Source: Planctomycetota bacterium (GTDB lineage: Bacteria; Planctomycetota; UBA8742; UBA2392). From it: DNA of 64,000 nt. The position numbers and the translations under genes were made by a program. Below are positions 17,370 to 26,265 of this stretch, piece after piece. The notes under the pieces were generated by a model. That model made no database searches and was not told the origin of the DNA. It worked only from the letters and a program-made list of their open reading frames with translations. The DNA lies in the NCBI GenBank assembly GCA_020845475.1, contig JADLFN010000065.1, positions 1 to 64,000 of the forward strand. The letters run 5' to 3'. The stretch's first letter is position 1; every line of letters begins with the position of its first letter.

Positions 17370-20300
17370 TTATTTCAGCCTGAGCACCCGCAACTGATTG
17401 AGCTTGCGGTACTTGCCGCCGCCCAGGTCGTTTTCGCCGCCAAAGGCAATGAAGCGCCCTGCGACGGGATCATACATGCCGCTTGCGCCAATCCCATGCG
17501 TGAGCGCGCCAATGGTCTGGATCTGCCACGTGGGCGGCGGGTTGGCCGTGGCAACGGTGCGGCAGAATACCAGAGCCTGGTTCTCATACTGCCCGGGAGG
17601 TGCGCACAGGAAGCGTTCGCCATCCGCGTCGTAGGCGCCCGCACCGGGGACGATGGCTTTGGGCGCCATGGTCTGGTGGGTTGCGAGGGCCGTCCAGGCT
17701 GCGCTCGTACTGGTAGTGAAAGCCAGCTCGTAAAGTTGAAGCGTAGCGCCCGATGTCTGGGTGTAGCCGCCCAGCACCAGCATGCGCGACGACGTCGCGC
17801 TCCAGCCGGCAAATGCCCCGGCGCGACCGTCGATGCTGCCGGTGATCGAGGGCTGAGACCAAACGTTGGTTGTCACGTTGAACAGCCACACGTCGCTGCG
17901 AAAGGGAGGCGTGCCTGAATCCTGTCCGCCGAAATAGATCATGCGGTCGTTGACGTCGTCGTAGCAGTGAGAGTGCAACAGCCGCGCAGGCGGCGGCCCG
18001 CCGCTGGTCGAGGGTTTGCTCCAGACAAAACTGCCGTAGTTGTACGCGTAGATGTCACCGTTAAGCAGTGTGCCATTGCTGGCGCGCGCACCGCCAAACA
18101 GCAGGAAGCGATCGTTGACCGCGTCATAGTCAAGCGATGCGCCCTGCAGTTGCGGCGGGTTGATGGCAGCAAAGCTTGCCGGCGGCTCGAGGAACCAATC
18201 CCAGCTGTTCTTGCCGCTGTTGAACTCGAGGCGCCACATTTCGTCGCTTACACCGTAATCGCAGATGCCGCCATAGACCCAGCCGGCTCCCAGCGTATCG
18301 ACCCAGACCGACGCGGCGTACTTGCGGCCCTGGGGCAACATGCCGTCGGGTGCCGGTTGATCCCACACGCCCGCACTCACGTCAAGTTTCCACATGTCGC
18401 CGAAGATGCCCACGGTGTTCTTGCCTCCAAACACGTACATATCAGAGCCGACAATCTGCAAAGCCGTGCGGCCGCGCGCCGAAGGCGTGCGCCCGCCGGC
18501 CACGATCGTGGCGTTCTGCCAGGTGTAGGGCGTTGCCGACGTGTCGAGTTCAAAGACACTGTTCGAGAACAGAATGCTCAAGCCGACGCGGCCTCCGAAC
18601 AACAGGGCGGTGCTGCCATCGTGGGTTGCCGAACCGTCATCGTAGCCGCCTGAGGGCCCGCTGCCGGTGGTCGAGACTTCGACCCACGTCCAGGTCGTGA
18701 CCGAATTGTTCAAGTACCAGACCTTGGTTGCGACCGAGGGTGAAGTCGTGGTGCCAACGAGTGTGTGCCGTGAGTTGCCGCTGTCCCAGAAATAGGCGCA
18801 CTTTTCAGTGCTTGGCGTGGAGGGCGAACCGATAACGCTCGTCTTTTTCGGGCGCCATTGCAGGTTGCTCGGGTTGTTTACGTCGAGGCGATAGATCGTG
18901 TTCGAAGCCGCGCCGACGCAGATGTAAATCTCATTATTGGCGTCGTCGTACATGGACTGATAGCGGAACGTTGCGTTCAAGACCGGCGCGTCCGCGCCGG
19001 TTGCGGTGACGGCGGACCAGCTTGCGACGGTGGAAGTGCCGATGCCGAGACGGTAAATCCCGACGGCGCTGGCACCGTTGCCGACGATGGCATAAAGGTA
19101 GTCGTTGTCGTCGTCCCAGGCCCAGGCGATGGTGTTGGCAGACTGAGTCGGGCTGATGCGGGACACGAATGTCCAGGCGTTCGTCGCGAGGTTGTGAACC
19201 CCGACCACGTCGTCGTGCTTGTTGCCGTCGGCTTCGCTGTAACCGCCACAGTAGAAAACACGATCAAAATCTGAATCGTAGAACGATATGGCTTCGCTGC
19301 GGCCCATCGCGGTATTGCTCAGGCTGTTGGTGTTGGGGTTGCCGTTTCCGTCGATTTCCACGTCAACTTCATCCCAGATGTTTGTGTCGACGGTGCTGGT
19401 GGCCCGGATTACGGCCGTCTCGTCGAGGTTGCCGTTGGATGGCGGCGTGTAAATGCCGTTGGCGTCAATGCTGCCGTTGCCGCTGATCTTGGACCAGGTG
19501 ACGCTCTGGGATGCGCCCGTCGGCATAACGGTAGCCGTGAACTGAAGCGTGCGTCCGCTGACGAAGGTGCGGCCTGCAAGGGGCGAAATGCTGACGGTCT
19601 GGGGTGCAACCTGTGCGTTGGGCATGACCGTCACGACTGCTTCGGCGAAGACCGAGCCGGCGACGTTGCTGGTGGCGCGGATCGTGACGATCGTGGCCGT
19701 GCTGGAATTGGGCGGCGGCGTGTAAACGCCGGTTTGCGCATCAAGGGTGCCGAACACAGGATTCTGCGTCCAGGTCACGGACTGGTTGGCGTTGGAGGGG
19801 ATAACGTTGATCAGGTTGAAATCAACGCCTGCGCCGCCGGCCGTGAGCGTAACCGTGGCGGGAGTAACGGAGAAGCTAGTGGGCGGCGGAGCAATCAGGT
19901 CAATCTGGTAATCATCCGTAACGCCCGAGATGAGCTGCGAACGCGCACGGACAAACACCTGGCTGGGCGAAGGCAGGATGCTGGGCGCGGTGTACAGGCC
20001 GGTGGTGGAAATTGTGCCCACCGTCGGGTTGCCCGAGCCTTGCCCGACGCCGTTCCAGTCGATGGTCCAGTAAACATCCTGCGGCGCATCGGACGGGTTG
20101 ATCGTCGCGATGAGCTGCAGCGTGTTTCCCAGTGTGACCTGCGAAGGCCCGGCACTGCTGCCCACGGCTTCGGTCACGGTGCAGAAACTGGGCGGCGGCT
20201 GAAGCGTGATCACCGCTTCGCCATACACCGTACCCAGCACGCTGGTGGCACGGATTGTTGCAAAGCGGCCTGACACCGGCATGACCGACGGAGCGGTGTA

Positions 20301-22400
20301 CACACCGGTGTTGGTGATGGTTCCAAACGCGGAACCACCGATCACAGTCCAGCTCAGAAGTTGAGGGGCCGTGCCCGGCGAAACCGCCGCCGTGAATGCC
20401 TGAGAGTAGTTCAGCACCACATTCGCCGTCGATGGCGTTACCACCACGCTCGTGGGCGCATCGCCAAAGTACAGCCGCCATGTCGCAGACACGGTAGGCG
20501 CGGCATTGCTGATGCAGCGAACCGTGGCGTAGCCCTGGTTGGGCATGGGCAAAAGCGCGGGTGCGGTGTAGGTGGCCGTCTGCGGGCCCTGCGCCGGGTT
20601 GCTTACTATCGCAATCGCGCCGTAGGTGGCACCTTCTACAACGTCCCAGGTCACGGTGTGGTCCAGCGCGGCTGTGGGCTGGATCAAGGCCGTGAAATCG
20701 CGCGTCTGGCTCAGGGAAACCGTGACCGCGCCCGAATCTTCTGCAAGGTTGATTGCGATCGGCACGGCGCCATTGATGTCATTGATGACGGCGAAAGTGC
20801 CCGAGATGTAAGTGCTGCCCACCAGCGAAGCCCCGGGATTGCTGAGCGGAATGTCGGTCGGGGTGACCTCCCAGTAAACGTCGGCGGCGTTGAGGCTGGC
20901 CAAGGGAGAACCGCTGCGGGTCGTCATCCAGATCAGCAGATTGTCTGAGCCAAAGGGGCTTGTGGCGCAGTTGTTGATGTCGCCTGCGGCAAAGTCAGCG
21001 GTGGTCAGCGCATAACTGCTGGCTCCGCCGTTCCAATAGGCGGTAATGGCCAGGCTGACAGGATCGCTGCTTGAATCCGAGAGGTTCAAGCGCACCGTGA
21101 TGTTGCCCCCATTCTGATAAACCTGGAAATCCGTAACCGAGGGCGCTTCGTTGGGCGTCAGCGCGAACTGCCCGGTAAGCGCAGGGCTGCCCACGACCGA
21201 TGAAGCTCCGAACTGCGCGGGTGTCAGGCGCAGCTCAACATCCTTCACGCCGGTCGTTCCAAGGTCGGCCACAGCATCCCATGTTACGGAGTACAATCTT
21301 GGGTTGGGCGAGCATACGAAGGGCCCGGCATCCTGCGGCGTAGTTTGGCCAATCAGTCGCGCGGGTGTGAAGGGCCCGCCGCTTTCGGAGTATTCAAGGG
21401 CCACGACAGCGCTGTCACTGCCGGTGTCTGTGAGCGTGAATTGAATGTTGACAGTGCCCACCTGCGAGGTGCCGTTGATGTCGCTGACGAGCGTGATTTC
21501 GGGCGGACCGTTGGCAATGTTGTTGAGGCTGAAAGGGCCCACGGGTACGGGCGTTCCCAGCGTGTAATCGACCCAGCCGGTGGGTTTGTCCACGGGCACC
21601 AGCAGCAGCGTTACGTTGTTGCCCACAAAACCGGGCAAAGCCGCGCTTGAGTCCCAGATGAACTGACCTGAAGCGCCGCTGGTTGTGGTCAGCAGCGTAA
21701 AAGGCGGCGTCCCAACGTAGTCGCCCGCAGTCAGTTCTGTGAATGTCTGGCCCTGGTCGAGAGTGAACAGCACCACCATGCCCGCGATATCAGCCGAGGT
21801 ATCGGCAAGCACGAAGTTCACCAGCACCAGCGAACCATTGACCAGAACGCTTGGCGATTGCGGCGAAACGCTGGTAAGACAGACCGGAGCATCGTTGCCG
21901 ACCGTCAGCCCGTTCATGGAGGCCACCGGGCCATCCGTGAAGCCGTCGTTGGCCGTGACCGCGATCGTGATGCCGCTCACCAGCTCTTCGGTCAGGAGAT
22001 CCAGCTCGTAATCCCATTCAAAAGTGTGGGTTGCTCCCGCGCCAGAATTGAGGAACGTCGTGGGATCGCCGCCAACACCCTGCGTGCAGGGGAAGTAGTT
22101 CGTGCCATCGGTCGAGTATGTCACGGTGACGCTGCACAGATTTGACTCGTTGTCAATCAGCGTGTACGTCAGGGTTGCCGGCGCGTCTTCACGCGTCAGG
22201 GAGTTAATGACCACCACTGGAGGCGTGTTGGTTGAGCCCCCGCCACCGCCCTTGTCTTTGTCCTTGCCGGAGCCCGCAAACCCCAGAATGCCGCCACCCG
22301 TGCCGCCCGCCAGCGCCAGCAAGCCTGGGCCGCACCCCGAAAGCAGGGCACCCAAAGCCACGATTGCAGTCACAATTCCGACAGAGCGAATGCACCGCAT
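17370..22400 (-). CDS. Giant surface lipoprotein with Ig-like and Kelch repeats, 1676 aa
   Basis: The start at 22400 has GGGAG at proper spacing and gives a lipoprotein signal ending in LLSGC (Cys22). A Gly/Lys-rich linker (residues 40-60) follows. Residues about 60-550 hold about four repeats of roughly 115 aa (PPVVVINSLTREDAPATL type), each describing a beta-sandwich. Residues about 550-1010 hold BIG2/Ig-like repeats of about 95 aa with recurring TVTWD, GVYTAPS and VTIRATS phrases. Residues about 1030-1670 form Kelch/galactose-oxidase-like blades with repeated YDDANDR.LYFGG-type phrases. No enzyme active site was recognised. It is the first gene of an operon with the kinase-FGE fusion and the caspase-like lipoprotein, so it may be the surface-exposed sensor or adhesin of that set (inference). 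Base composition is a little less G+C-rich than in its neighbours. Confidence 0.85.
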   Translation of the reverse strand: MRCIRSVGIVTAIVALGALLSGCGPGLLALAGGTGGGILGFAGSGKDKDKGGGGGSTNTPPVVVINSLTREDAPATLTYTLIDNESNLCSVTVTYSTDGTNYFPCTQGVGGDPTTFLNSGAGATHTFEWDYELDLLTEELVSGITIAVTANDGFTDGPVASMNGLTVGNDAPVCLTSVSPQSPSVLVNGSLVLVNFVLADTSADIAGMVVLFTLDQGQTFTELTAGDYVGTPPFTLLTTTSGASGQFIWDSSAALPGFVGNNVTLLLVPVDKPTGWVDYTLGTPVPVGPFSLNNIANGPPEITLVSDINGTSQVGTVNIQFTLTDTGSDSAVVALEYSESGGPFTPARLIGQTTPQDAGPFVCSPNPRLYSVTWDAVADLGTTGVKDVELRLTPAQFGASSVVGSPALTGQFALTPNEAPSVTDFQVYQNGGNITVRLNLSDSSSDPVSLAITAYWNGGASSYALTTADFAAGDINNCATSPFGSDNLLIWMTTRSGSPLASLNAADVYWEVTPTDIPLSNPGASLVGSTYISGTFAVINDINGAVPIAINLAEDSGAVTVSLSQTRDFTALIQPTAALDHTVTWDVVEGATYGAIAIVSNPAQGPQTATYTAPALLPMPNQGYATVRCISNAAPTVSATWRLYFGDAPTSVVVTPSTANVVLNYSQAFTAAVSPGTAPQLLSWTVIGGSAFGTITNTGVYTAPSVMPVSGRFATIRATSVLGTVYGEAVITLQPPPSFCTVTEAVGSSAGPSQVTLGNTLQLIATINPSDAPQDVYWTIDWNGVGQGSGNPTVGTISTTGLYTAPSILPSPSQVFVRARSQLISGVTDDYQIDLIAPPPTSFSVTPATVTLTAGGAGVDFNLINVIPSNANQSVTWTQNPVFGTLDAQTGVYTPPPNSSTATIVTIRATSNVAGSVFAEAVVTVMPNAQVAPQTVSISPLAGRTFVSGRTLQFTATVMPTGASQSVTWSKISGNGSIDANGIYTPPSNGNLDETAVIRATSTVDTNIWDEVDVEIDGNGNPNTNSLSNTAMGRSEAISFYDSDFDRVFYCGGYSEADGNKHDDVVGVHNLATNAWTFVSRISPTQSANTIAWAWDDDNDYLYAIVGNGASAVGIYRLGIGTSTVASWSAVTATGADAPVLNATFRYQSMYDDANNEIYICVGAASNTIYRLDVNNPSNLQWRPKKTSVIGSPSTPSTEKCAYFWDSGNSRHTLVGTTTSPSVATKVWYLNNSVTTWTWVEVSTTGSGPSGGYDDGSATHDGSTALLFGGRVGLSILFSNSVFELDTSATPYTWQNATIVAGGRTPSARGRTALQIVGSDMYVFGGKNTVGIFGDMWKLDVSAGVWDQPAPDGMLPQGRKYAASVWVDTLGAGWVYGGICDYGVSDEMWRLEFNSGKNSWDWFLEPPASFAAINPPQLQGASLDYDAVNDRFLLFGGARASNGTLLNGDIYAYNYGSFVWSKPSTSGGPPPARLLHSHCYDDVNDRMIYFGGQDSGTPPFRSDVWLFNVTTNVWSQPSITGSIDGRAGAFAGWSATSSRMLVLGGYTQTSGATLQLYELAFTTSTSAAWTALATHQTMAPKAIVPGAGAYDADGERFLCAPPGQYENQALVFCRTVATANPPPTWQIQTIGALTHGIGASGMYDPVAGRFIAFGGENDLGGGKYRKLNQLRVLRLK

Positions 22401-22528
22401 GGACGGCTCCCGAAGGGAGAAAAACAATAGAAGGGGACCAGCAATCCTACTCACGCATAAGTGGCCCGCAACTTCATTTTCTTACAAGATGATGTAGGTG
22501 CAATGACAAAGATATGAAGCAATTTGTC

Positions 22529-23479
22529 CTATCCCCAGAAGGGATAGAAGTTGTGCCATTGCAGCGGAAACTCCCGCAGCCGGCGCTCCAGTTCCAGGGC
22601 GTACTCGCTTGTCCAGCGGGCCAAGTCATCTTGGCGCGTCTTGCGAGACGCAAATTGCAGCACCTTGGGCCCTGCTACCCGCAAGCTGTAACGGCCATGT
22701 CCAAGGCGATTGGCAAACACCCACAGCATGGGTGCACCTGTGTTCGCCGCCACCACATAGGGCCCGCTGGGAAACGCGGCTTCGCTGCCGAAAAACGGCA
22801 CCTTCACGGCGCTGCCCGTAACGCGGTCGCCGTGGATGGCGACAATCTCGCCGCGCTTGAGCGCGTTGACCATGTCGATGCTGGCCTGCATGGGATCGCG
22901 CGAGTCAATGATGTTGTAGGGCTGGTCGCCGCTGACGCGCTTGAGGTGCTTCTCCTGCTCGCCGCTTTCGTTGCGGAACCACACCAGGTTGATGGGCACC
23001 TTGGGCGCCGTGGTGCTGATGGAGGCCAGCGTGTGCGCCGCAAGCTCCCAGTTGCCCATATGCGCGCTGACGACAATCAGCCCCTTGCCCTGCGCCAGCG
23101 ACTGCGAAAAGGCCTCGGTGTTCTCGCGCTCAAACACGAAGCGATCGTGCATGCCCGAAAAGGCGTAAGCGCGATCCAGCAGGATGCGGCCAAAACTCAG
23201 GAAGTGGCGATAGTTCAACCAAAGAATCTTGAGTGCTCCGGCATCGGGAAACGCGCGCCGCAGATAGTCGCGGCTTGCGCGGCCGTGCTTGCCCGCAAAC
23301 AACAAGTAGTAGAAGACCACCGGGTAGAGCAGTGTGTAGGCGAACAACGGCCCCAGCGCGCGGAACAGCCAATACATGATGCGGATGCCAAGGCCGCTGC
23401 GCGTGCGCCCGTCCCAGTGCCGACCACCCTGCTCCGGCGTGCCTGTGCTTTCCTTGAGTTCGAGCGCCGGTCCGCTCAT
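22529..23479 (-). CDS. LpxL/HtrB-family lysophospholipid acyltransferase
   Basis: The 316-aa protein has an N-terminal membrane segment (about residues 33-60) and the family's HxxxxE acyltransferase motif in SAHMGNWELA near residue 145. It also has the later HGDRV and PSGPYVVAANTGAP segments that line the acyl pocket. Proteins of this family add secondary acyl chains to lipid A, or acylate ornithine and aryl-polyene lipids, at the inner membrane. It overlaps the upstream glycosyltransferase gene by 4 bases (ATGA). This pairing of an LpxL-like protein with a GT2-DUF2062 protein and a nearby FabZ-like protein resembles aryl-polyene-type clusters more than a core lpx locus. Confidence 0.9.
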   Translation of the reverse strand: MSGPALELKESTGTPEQGGRHWDGRTRSGLGIRIMYWLFRALGPLFAYTLLYPVVFYYLLFAGKHGRASRDYLRRAFPDAGALKILWLNYRHFLSFGRILLDRAYAFSGMHDRFVFERENTEAFSQSLAQGKGLIVVSAHMGNWELAAHTLASISTTAPKVPINLVWFRNESGEQEKHLKRVSGDQPYNIIDSRDPMQASIDMVNALKRGEIVAIHGDRVTGSAVKVPFFGSEAAFPSGPYVVAANTGAPMLWVFANRLGHGRYSLRVAGPKVLQFASRKTRQDDLARWTSEYALELERRLREFPLQWHNFYPFWG

Positions 23480-24951
23480 GCCGCAGCCTCGGCGCCCTTT
23501 TCGGCCAAGGCAGCTTCATCAAGTGCGGCATGAATATCCGCTGAGGCAACGCCATTGGGCGGCGTCAGGCTGGGCAGGTCGTCAAGTGCTTCGCGGCTGT
23601 GCTTGGCACGTCGCAACGCGCGCACGCCGTAAAGGGTGCCCAGTCCCACCACAAACGCCATGCAAAGTCCAATGATGGTGCTGCCCAGGATCCACTCGCC
23701 GATACTGTTGCGCAGGAAGGGCCACAGCACGGAAAGTTCAAACGTGCGCGGGATGTAGTCGTGGCTGCCGGTGAGGGTTTTTCCCAGCATGACCGATGCA
23801 AGCGCGATCACTGCGGTCAGGGGGCCGAAACTGACATTGGTGGAGGCCACCGTGGCAATACGGTTGAGGTGCATGCGCGTGCCGGCGTAAAGCGCCACCA
23901 GCCACTGAAAACCAATCAGCGGCGTGCAGCCGATGAACGCGCCAATGCCCGCCGCCATGCCCAGTTCGCCGGGTGTGTTGTTCTCGTGCACGAGGAATTT
24001 CGCGAGCTGTTTCATGCGCGAAATCGGCCCGCCGGAAAGCTGCGCGCTCGGCGGCAGCGCCGCCAGTTCACGCAACTTGCGCACGCCGTTCTTCAATGTG
24101 GCCCAGGGCGAGCCCGCCCAGAGCGGATCCTTGTTCGCCACCAGCCTGCGGTGCGGCAACGGCACCAGCAGGTGCCGGAAGTTCAGGTAATTGTAGAGAA
24201 AGAAATAGCGCACGTTGTCCCAAACCGGGTTGAAGTGCGAAATGCGTTCTTCCTTCGGCGGGTAGTGTACGCGAATGGGCACGGACACAATCGGGCACCC
24301 GCCCCAGGCCGCGCGCACGAGCAGTTCGCACTCAAAGGTGAAGCGGCGCGAAAAGCAGGTAATGCGCGTGACATGGCGCAGGGGATAAACGCGAAAGCCC
24401 GATTGCGTGTCGTGCGCTTCAACGCCTGTGGCCAGGCGCATCCAGAAATTGCTGAACTGGCGGCCGAAGGTCGAAATCGTGGGTACATGCAGCCCCGACA
24501 TGTCGCGCACGCCAATGACCAGCGCATCAGGGTTGCGCTGGCTTTCCGCCATCAGCTTGGGCGCCTCTTCGGGATAATGCTGCGCGTCACTGTCTATAGT
24601 CAGCGCGTGCGTGTATCCCAGCTCAAAGGCCTTGGCAAAGCCCGTGCGCAGCGCCACGCCCTTGCCGCGGTTGCGCTTGTGGCGCACGAGCACAACGGGC
24701 AAATCCTTGAACAATTCAGGGGAGCCGTCGGTGCAGCCGTCATCGACCACAATCACGGTCTGCGCCACGCCCAGTGCGCGCCTGACGACATCAGCAACCG
24801 TGGCGCGGTTGTTGTACGTGGGGATGACAACACAATACCCACTCACGGCAGGAATCAGATGGCCGCTCAAAACCGCCCTCACTTTGGCCCCACTGGAACC
24901 CCAAAGTTTCGCGGCTTGTCGCGCCAGTGTCAAGGCATTAGCGGCTTGCAT
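23476..24951 (-). CDS. GT2 glycosyltransferase fused to DUF2062 membrane domain
   Basis: The protein is 491 aa. Residues about 38-260 are a GT-A fold: CVVIPTYNNRATV start strand, VVDDGCTDGS and the metal-binding DSD (LTIDSDAQHYP), in the dolichol-phosphate-mannose-synthase-like GT2 branch. Residues about 310-470 form a DUF2062 domain (GMAAGIGAFIGCTPLIGFQW) with three or four membrane spans. It probably moves a sugar from a nucleotide donor to a membrane lipid or acceptor. The C-terminus overlaps the acyltransferase start, so the two act together. The 77 bases between its start and the divergent hotdog gene must hold both promoters. Confidence 0.9.
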   Translation of the reverse strand: MQAANALTLARQAAKLWGSSGAKVRAVLSGHLIPAVSGYCVVIPTYNNRATVADVVRRALGVAQTVIVVDDGCTDGSPELFKDLPVVLVRHKRNRGKGVALRTGFAKAFELGYTHALTIDSDAQHYPEEAPKLMAESQRNPDALVIGVRDMSGLHVPTISTFGRQFSNFWMRLATGVEAHDTQSGFRVYPLRHVTRITCFSRRFTFECELLVRAAWGGCPIVSVPIRVHYPPKEERISHFNPVWDNVRYFFLYNYLNFRHLLVPLPHRRLVANKDPLWAGSPWATLKNGVRKLRELAALPPSAQLSGGPISRMKQLAKFLVHENNTPGELGMAAGIGAFIGCTPLIGFQWLVALYAGTRMHLNRIATVASTNVSFGPLTAVIALASVMLGKTLTGSHDYIPRTFELSVLWPFLRNSIGEWILGSTIIGLCMAFVVGLGTLYGVRALRRAKHSREALDDLPSLTPPNGVASADIHAALDEAALAEKGAEAAA

Positions 24952-25028
24952 TTCGGACTTCTACGTCCTGATATGGCGGCGCAACGTGCGAACTTGCGCA
25001 AATCGCTTCCTTTGGCACCCTTGCCGCC

Positions 25029-25469
25029 ATGAGCCAGGAGTTCAGAAAACTCATTCCCCATCGCCCGCCCATGGTGCTGGTGGACGACGTGCCCGTATGG
25101 GGGCCCGAGCGCATCGAAGCCACGCGCGAAGTGCGCGAGGGCGACCCCTTCGTCGAGAACGGCGAACTGGGCGACGCGGCTCTCATTGAATGTCTGGCGC
25201 AAACCATTGCCGCAGGAGATGCCCAGCACGCGCGCGACAAGGGCGGGCGCGTGGTCAAGGGCTTTCTAACCGGCCTGACCAATCTCAAGTTTTACTCGCG
25301 CGCTAAGGTGGGCGAGACCATTACGCTCGAAGCCGATTGCCAGAAACGCATGGACGGCATGGGCTTGTTCAAAGCCGTCGCGCGCGTGGGTCAGCGCTTG
25401 CTCGCCGAGGGCACCTTCAAGCTCTACGTCGATATCGATTACTCCGGACCTGGAACCAGCAAACCCTGA
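25029..25469 (+). CDS. FabZ/ApeP-like 3-hydroxyacyl-ACP dehydratase
   Basis: This 146-aa hotdog-fold protein has the FabZ-type catalytic His in LIPHRPPMVLVDDV near residue 11 and the catalytic acid in ALIECLAQTIAA (Glu near residue 57). The sequence is nearer to the specialised dehydratases of aryl polyene and flexirubin pathways than to housekeeping FabZ, because the central FPGxPVxPG loop is missing. It is divergent from the GT2-DUF2062/LpxL-like pair, which supports a shared role in making or attaching an unusual acyl lipid. No ketosynthase or ACP gene is adjacent, so the pathway, if present, is split. Confidence 0.8.
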   Translation: MSQEFRKLIPHRPPMVLVDDVPVWGPERIEATREVREGDPFVENGELGDAALIECLAQTIAAGDAQHARDKGGRVVKGFLTGLTNLKFYSRAKVGETITLEADCQKRMDGMGLFKAVARVGQRLLAEGTFKLYVDIDYSGPGTSKP

Positions 25470-25506
25470 TTTGCGTCGTTAACACGACGGGCCAAGGAGC
25501 ATTGCC

Positions 25507-26148
25507 ATGAAGCGCCATCAGGTTGTCTTGAGCATCGCCATGCTGAACGTGGGCATTCTCGCGATTGCCGCCTTCACGATCCGCGCCGCCGCCCAGACGC
25601 CGCAGCTTCCGCAGCCTGATTACCAGGCCGCGCGCGTAAACTGGAGCCGCGGCCCCGAACCGTCGGAGATTTCGCTATGGGGCCAAGCCACGCTCTCACC
25701 CACAAAACGGCCGCAGATCGAGAAGCCTATCGAGCCCGAGACCCCGCCGCGCGAACTCACGGATGCCGAGTTGCGCGCAGAACTTGAAGCAAAAATCGCG
25801 CGCGAAATCAGATTGCTGCGCATCGTGTACGCCGACGGAGATCCGAAAGCGAGCTTTGCCAAAGTCAGGCTCGGTTCACGCGAGATCGTGCTCGCGCCCA
25901 ATAGCGGCTTCTATGACACAGTGCCAGAGAGCATCGCAAAGACACTTCCGGCCTGGCTCAAGGATGTTCAGGTGGGCGAAATCAGCCCGCAGGGCGTCAG
26001 GCTCAACGCAGCTTCGGCCAGGCCTGACAAGCGCTTTGACCTGACGTTGACCCTCAAAGAGCCCGGAACGATCACGGTCGGCCCGCTCCGTCTCGAAGAA
26101 GCGGAGGCTCGCAAGTCGCCGCCTTCGGTGCGCGAACTGCGCGACTGA
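25507..26148 (+). CDS. Membrane-anchored hypothetical protein, 213 aa
   Basis: AAGGAG precedes the ATG at 25507. A signal-anchor (residues 9-29) is followed by a Pro-rich linker (about 30-85) and a compact C-terminal region with short beta strands (RIVYADGDPKASFAKVRLG and DVQVGEISPQGVRLNA). The layout of inner-membrane anchor, Pro-rich linker and small beta domain reading 'value, strength, V..I...GV.L' recalls GspC/PilP homology-region proteins, but the match is loose and no secretion genes are near. It lies 37 bases after the hotdog gene and may be cotranscribed. Function unknown. Confidence 0.75.
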   Translation: MKRHQVVLSIAMLNVGILAIAAFTIRAAAQTPQLPQPDYQAARVNWSRGPEPSEISLWGQATLSPTKRPQIEKPIEPETPPRELTDAELRAELEAKIAREIRLLRIVYADGDPKASFAKVRLGSREIVLAPNSGFYDTVPESIAKTLPAWLKDVQVGEISPQGVRLNAASARPDKRFDLTLTLKEPGTITVGPLRLEEAEARKSPPSVRELRD

Positions 26149-26265
26149 ATACGGTAAAGTCCGAACTTGCGCTCGCCTTCTTGAACGCGTGCATTTCTTA
26201 AAGCAGCAGGATCCATGACAAGGCTCTGCGGCATGGGCGAGGGCGCCCATGCGACTTACGTCATG

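Noticed and set aside
11105-22400. Caspase-like plus kinase operon as an anti-phage defence system
   Set aside because: No effector nuclease, pore or NTPase module is present, the caspase-like domain lacks its His, and the products face the periplasm or surface.
23599-25032. Plus-strand 477-codon frame opposite the GT2-DUF2062 gene
   Set aside because: The minus strand encodes a recognisable glycosyltransferase and DUF2062; the other frame shows no domain and runs into the divergent promoter.
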